Assembly (NCBI GenBank): GCA_910586975.1
Contig: CAJUKX010000055.1
Location: 1 to 7,691 of the forward strand
Length of the DNA stretch: 7,691 bases
Reading direction: 5' to 3'
From: an uncultured Muribaculaceae bacterium
Lineage (GTDB): Bacteria > Bacteroidota > Bacteroidia > Bacteroidales > Muribaculaceae
Position 1 is the stretch's first letter. Each line of letters starts with the position of its first letter. Positions 6,065-7,691 of this stretch are shown here, in pieces. The notes beneath the pieces are model-generated. The model searched no databases, was not told the DNA's origin, and was given only the letters and a program-made list of their open reading frames with translations. Made by a program: the position numbers and the translations under genes.

Positions 6065-7126
6065 ATGCGCATTCTTACTATAAATCCCGGCTCTACATCA
6101 ACCAAGATTGCCGTTTTCGACGACACTACTCCTGTATTGGTAGAGAATATCCGCCATTCAGTAGACGAGCTCTCACAGTTCCGTCAGGTTTCAGACCAGT
6201 TTGAATACCGACGCAACCTCGTGCTCAACGCGCTCAAAGAACACGACATACCCCTACAATTCGATGCAATCGTAGGCCGAGGCGGCCTGCTCAAGCCCAT
6301 CGAAGGCGGTGTATACGAAGTAAACGACATAATGCTTGGCGAAATAGAGCACCCCATGCGCAACCACGCATGCAACCTCGGATGCCGCATAGCACACGAC
6401 CTGTGCCAGTCTATTCCCGGTTGCCGCGCACTCACATGCGACCCCGGCGTGGTAGACGAACTCATTGATGTAGCACGCATATCAGGCTCGCCCATCATGC
6501 CGCGCATTACCACATGGCATGCCCTGAACCAGCGCTCCATAGCCCGCCGCTATGCCGCCGAACACGGCCAACGCTACGAAGAGCTAAACTTGATCATTGC
6601 ACACCTGGGCGGAGGCATTTCTATCGGCGCACACCGCCAAGGCCGATGCATAGACGTAAACAACGCATTCGACGGCGACGGCCCCTTCTCGCCCGAACGC
6701 GCAGGCTCTCTGCCCCCCGGCAAGCTAATCGACCTCTGCTACTCGCAGAAGTACACCCTCGAACAGCTCAAACGCCGCATCAGCGGCAACGCCGGCCTGG
6801 CAGCTCACCTGGGCACAACCGACGTGCAGGCAATAGTAAAATCAATCGAAGAAGGCGACAAACACGCCGAACTCGTGCTCAACGGCATGATCTACTCCAT
6901 AGCCAAGTGGATAGGCAGCGCCGCCGTGGCCCTCAAAGGCAAGGTAGACGCAATACTCTTCACCGGCGGAGTAGCACACAGCGACTACGTGGTGAGCCGA
7001 CTCATAGACTATGTGAATTTCCTTGGTCCGACATTCGTTTATCCCGGCGAAAACGAAATGCTTGCCCTCGCCACCAACGCCATAGGCGCCCTGCGAGGAA
7101 CCATCGAAATCAAGCAATACAAATAA
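6065..7126 (+). CDS. buk: Butyrate kinase
   Basis: This 353-aa cytosolic enzyme of the acetokinase (ASKHA) superfamily transfers phosphate from acyl-phosphate to ADP, giving the acid and ATP. Its length is typical of Buk. Motifs seen are the PHOSPHATE-1 loop INPGSTSTK (6-14), GRGGLLKPIEGGVYEVN (71-87), HALNQ (152-156), the PHOSPHATE-2 segment AHLGGGISIGAH (179-190), FDGDGPFSPERAG (202-214), the adenosine-site FTGGVA (299-304) and PGENEMLALA (327-336). It follows ptb by 112 bp. That is wide for an operon, but I see no clear terminator or TAnnTTTG promoter in the gap, so the two are probably co-transcribed. Together with Ptb it forms a substrate-level phosphorylation module. Branched-chain acyl phosphates are plausible alternative substrates in Bacteroidales. 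Confidence 0.95.
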   Translation: MRILTINPGSTSTKIAVFDDTTPVLVENIRHSVDELSQFRQVSDQFEYRRNLVLNALKEHDIPLQFDAIVGRGGLLKPIEGGVYEVNDIMLGEIEHPMRNHACNLGCRIAHDLCQSIPGCRALTCDPGVVDELIDVARISGSPIMPRITTWHALNQRSIARRYAAEHGQRYEELNLIIAHLGGGISIGAHRQGRCIDVNNAFDGDGPFSPERAGSLPPGKLIDLCYSQKYTLEQLKRRISGNAGLAAHLGTTDVQAIVKSIEEGDKHAELVLNGMIYSIAKWIGSAAVALKGKVDAILFTGGVAHSDYVVSRLIDYVNFLGPTFVYPGENEMLALATNAIGALRGTIEIKQYK

Positions 7127-7146
7127 GCTAAAAACATCCACCCAAT

Positions 7147-7195
7147 AACACCGCGCGCCCAAAGTCAAACTTCCGGCACGCGGTGTTCTATATTT
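7147..7195 (+). terminator. Terminator-like hairpin after buk
   Basis: AACACCGCG (7147-7155) pairs with CGCGGTGTT (7179-7187). After one C-A mismatch, 3 more base pairs continue (7157-7159 with 7175-7177), leaving a 15-nt loop. A T-rich stretch (CTATATTT) follows. It starts about 20 bp after the buk stop and probably ends the ptb-buk transcript. Confidence 0.7.
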
Positions 7196-7196
7196 A

Positions 7197-7256
7197 CATA
7201 GAGCATCTACATACCAAATGGCTTAAAAGTTAATTTGGTATGATAAATGCTCTATG
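7197..7256. repeat. Long interrupted inverted repeat between buk and the CRISPR array
   Basis: Two perfect 10-bp stems are nested: CATAGAGCAT (7197-7206) with ATGCTCTATG (7247-7256), and CATACCAAAT (7210-7219) with ATTTGGTATG (7233-7242). They are separated by a 3/4-nt internal loop and capped by a 13-nt loop. The structure is AT-rich and directly follows the buk terminator. It could be a second terminator, a small RNA fold or a relic of a short mobile element; nothing decides between these. Confidence 0.8.
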
Positions 7257-7278
7257 CAATAATTTCTATGCAATAATT
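7251..7278. repeat. Perfect 14-bp tandem duplication
   Basis: TCTATGCAATAATT occurs twice with no gap (7251-7264, 7265-7278). The first copy overlaps the right arm of the inverted repeat. Its core TGCAATAAT appears a third time at 7297-7305, where it meets the old CRISPR spacer. Confidence 0.9.
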
Positions 7279-7303
7279 AATGTACCAACATTGTGGTGCA
7301 ATA

Positions 7304-7329
7304 ATGAACATCAGCACGAATTTTAGTCT
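7304..7329 (-). CRISPR. Remnant leader-distal spacer (spacer 0) without a terminal repeat
   Basis: In crRNA orientation (minus strand) these bases directly follow the most degenerate repeat. They match spacer 2 (7428-7453) at 21 of 26 positions with a constant 124-bp offset. The mismatches (7307, 7313, 7316, 7319, 7325) are all in one codon phase, so this is a true spacer rather than random flank. The left boundary is uncertain: a spacer of normal 33-35 nt would reach 7295-7297. No recognisable repeat lies beyond it. Confidence 0.7.
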
Positions 7330-7691
7330 GTTTCAATCCACACACCCACGCGGGGTGCGACCATAACGAGGTATCGGACGTTTGGCAATACATTTGTTTC
7401 AATCCACGCACCCGCGTGTGGTGCGACATGTACATCGGCTCGTATTTTGGTCTGTATCGGGTTTCAATCCACGCACCTGCGTGGGGTGCGACTCTGCCAT
7501 AGTTGTTTGTGGTTTTAATTGGTTGATGTTTCAATCCACGCACCCGCGCGGGGTGCGACGACCGAGCTGCATTTAACTTTATTCTTCTCAGGTTTCAATC
7601 CACGCACCCGCGCGGGGTGCGACGATTCTCAACCGAGCCACTAATATTAACCAAAAAAGTTTCAATCCACGCACCCGCGCGGGGTGCGACG
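7330..7691 (-). CRISPR. Type I-C-like CRISPR array, leader-distal end (continues past the right edge)
   Basis: Six 32-bp repeats lie at 7330-7361, 7396-7427, 7461-7492, 7528-7559, 7592-7623 and 7659-7690. The five spacers between them are 34, 33, 35, 32 and 35 nt, and a sixth begins at the last base. On the minus strand the repeat begins GTCGCACCCC and ends TGGATTGAAAC. It folds as a 7-bp stem (CGCACCC/GGGTGCG) with a 5-nt loop. Cleavage at the stem base would leave the 11-nt handle TGGATTGAAAC, as known for Cas5d (type I-C). Repeats 4-6 are identical; 1, 2 and 3 each carry two changes, which marks the left side as the old, leader-distal end. Transcription is therefore leftward, and the leader and type I-C cas genes should lie to the right, outside the window. 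The type call is from repeat sequence only. Confidence 0.95.

Noticed and set aside
6514..7131. 205-aa plus-strand Arg-rich frame inside buk
   Set aside because: It is a shadow frame of buk: Arg/Pro-rich composition typical of reading a GC-rich gene one base out, with no recognisable domain.
7271..7302. A full degenerate CRISPR repeat outside spacer 0
   Set aside because: Only the last nine or so bases resemble the repeat end and the rest does not align, so I note it only as a possible trace.
7277..7576. Open frames on both strands across the CRISPR array (88 aa minus, 64 aa plus) with repeated peptides such as QSTHPR and RGLK
   Set aside because: The repeated peptides are translations of the CRISPR repeat, a well-known annotation artefact. 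The frames have no family features.
7561..7638. ACCGAGC shared by spacers 4 and 5, and CCGATAC (minus strand) shared by spacers 1 and 2
   Set aside because: Seven-base matches without codon-phase or extended similarity are expected by chance in this much spacer sequence.

Overview
The window looks like chromosomal DNA of a gut-type Bacteroidales bacterium, with Muribaculaceae or a relative as my best guess (inference). It is moderately GC-rich in genes and AT-rich between them. Start codons lack clear Shine-Dalgarno sequences, and several genes are preceded by the Bacteroidota -7 element TAnnTTTG (2854-2861, 3815-3822, and 2802-2809 on the minus strand).

Layout. 1-1013: the 3' end of the succinate dehydrogenase/fumarate reductase flavoprotein gene, then the complete iron-sulfur subunit gene (sdhB/frdB), closed by a terminator hairpin. 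1082-2155: an exported or membrane-anchored alpha/beta hydrolase. 2107-2772 (minus): a cytidylate-kinase-like P-loop protein whose 3' end overlaps the hydrolase gene by 49 bp, tail to tail. 2906-3715: nagB (glucosamine-6-phosphate deaminase), divergent from the kinase and ended by a near-perfect terminator. 3854-4801: a YitT-family membrane protein with a C-terminal DUF2179 domain. 4802-5037: an AT-rich leader with a promoter. 5038-5952 and 6065-7126: phosphate butyryltransferase and butyrate kinase, followed by a terminator. 7197-7329: a long interrupted inverted repeat, a 14-bp tandem duplication and a remnant CRISPR spacer. 7330 to the end: a type I-C-like CRISPR array that runs out of the window.

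Function. Most genes belong to anaerobic central metabolism: fumarate respiration (SdhAB/FrdAB), amino-sugar entry into glycolysis (NagB), and acyl-CoA to acyl-phosphate to acid with ATP gain (Ptb-Buk). The array is transcribed leftward (minus strand). Its leader-distal end lies in the window, so the leader and cas genes are expected beyond the right edge.

The most interesting signal is in the array's old end. The 26 bases just outside the last recognisable repeat match spacer 2 at 21 of 26 positions. All five differences lie in the same codon phase and are synonymous in a minus-strand reading frame. This points to two independent acquisitions from diverged copies of one protein-coding target gene. 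I found no new gene system in the window; everything else fits known families.
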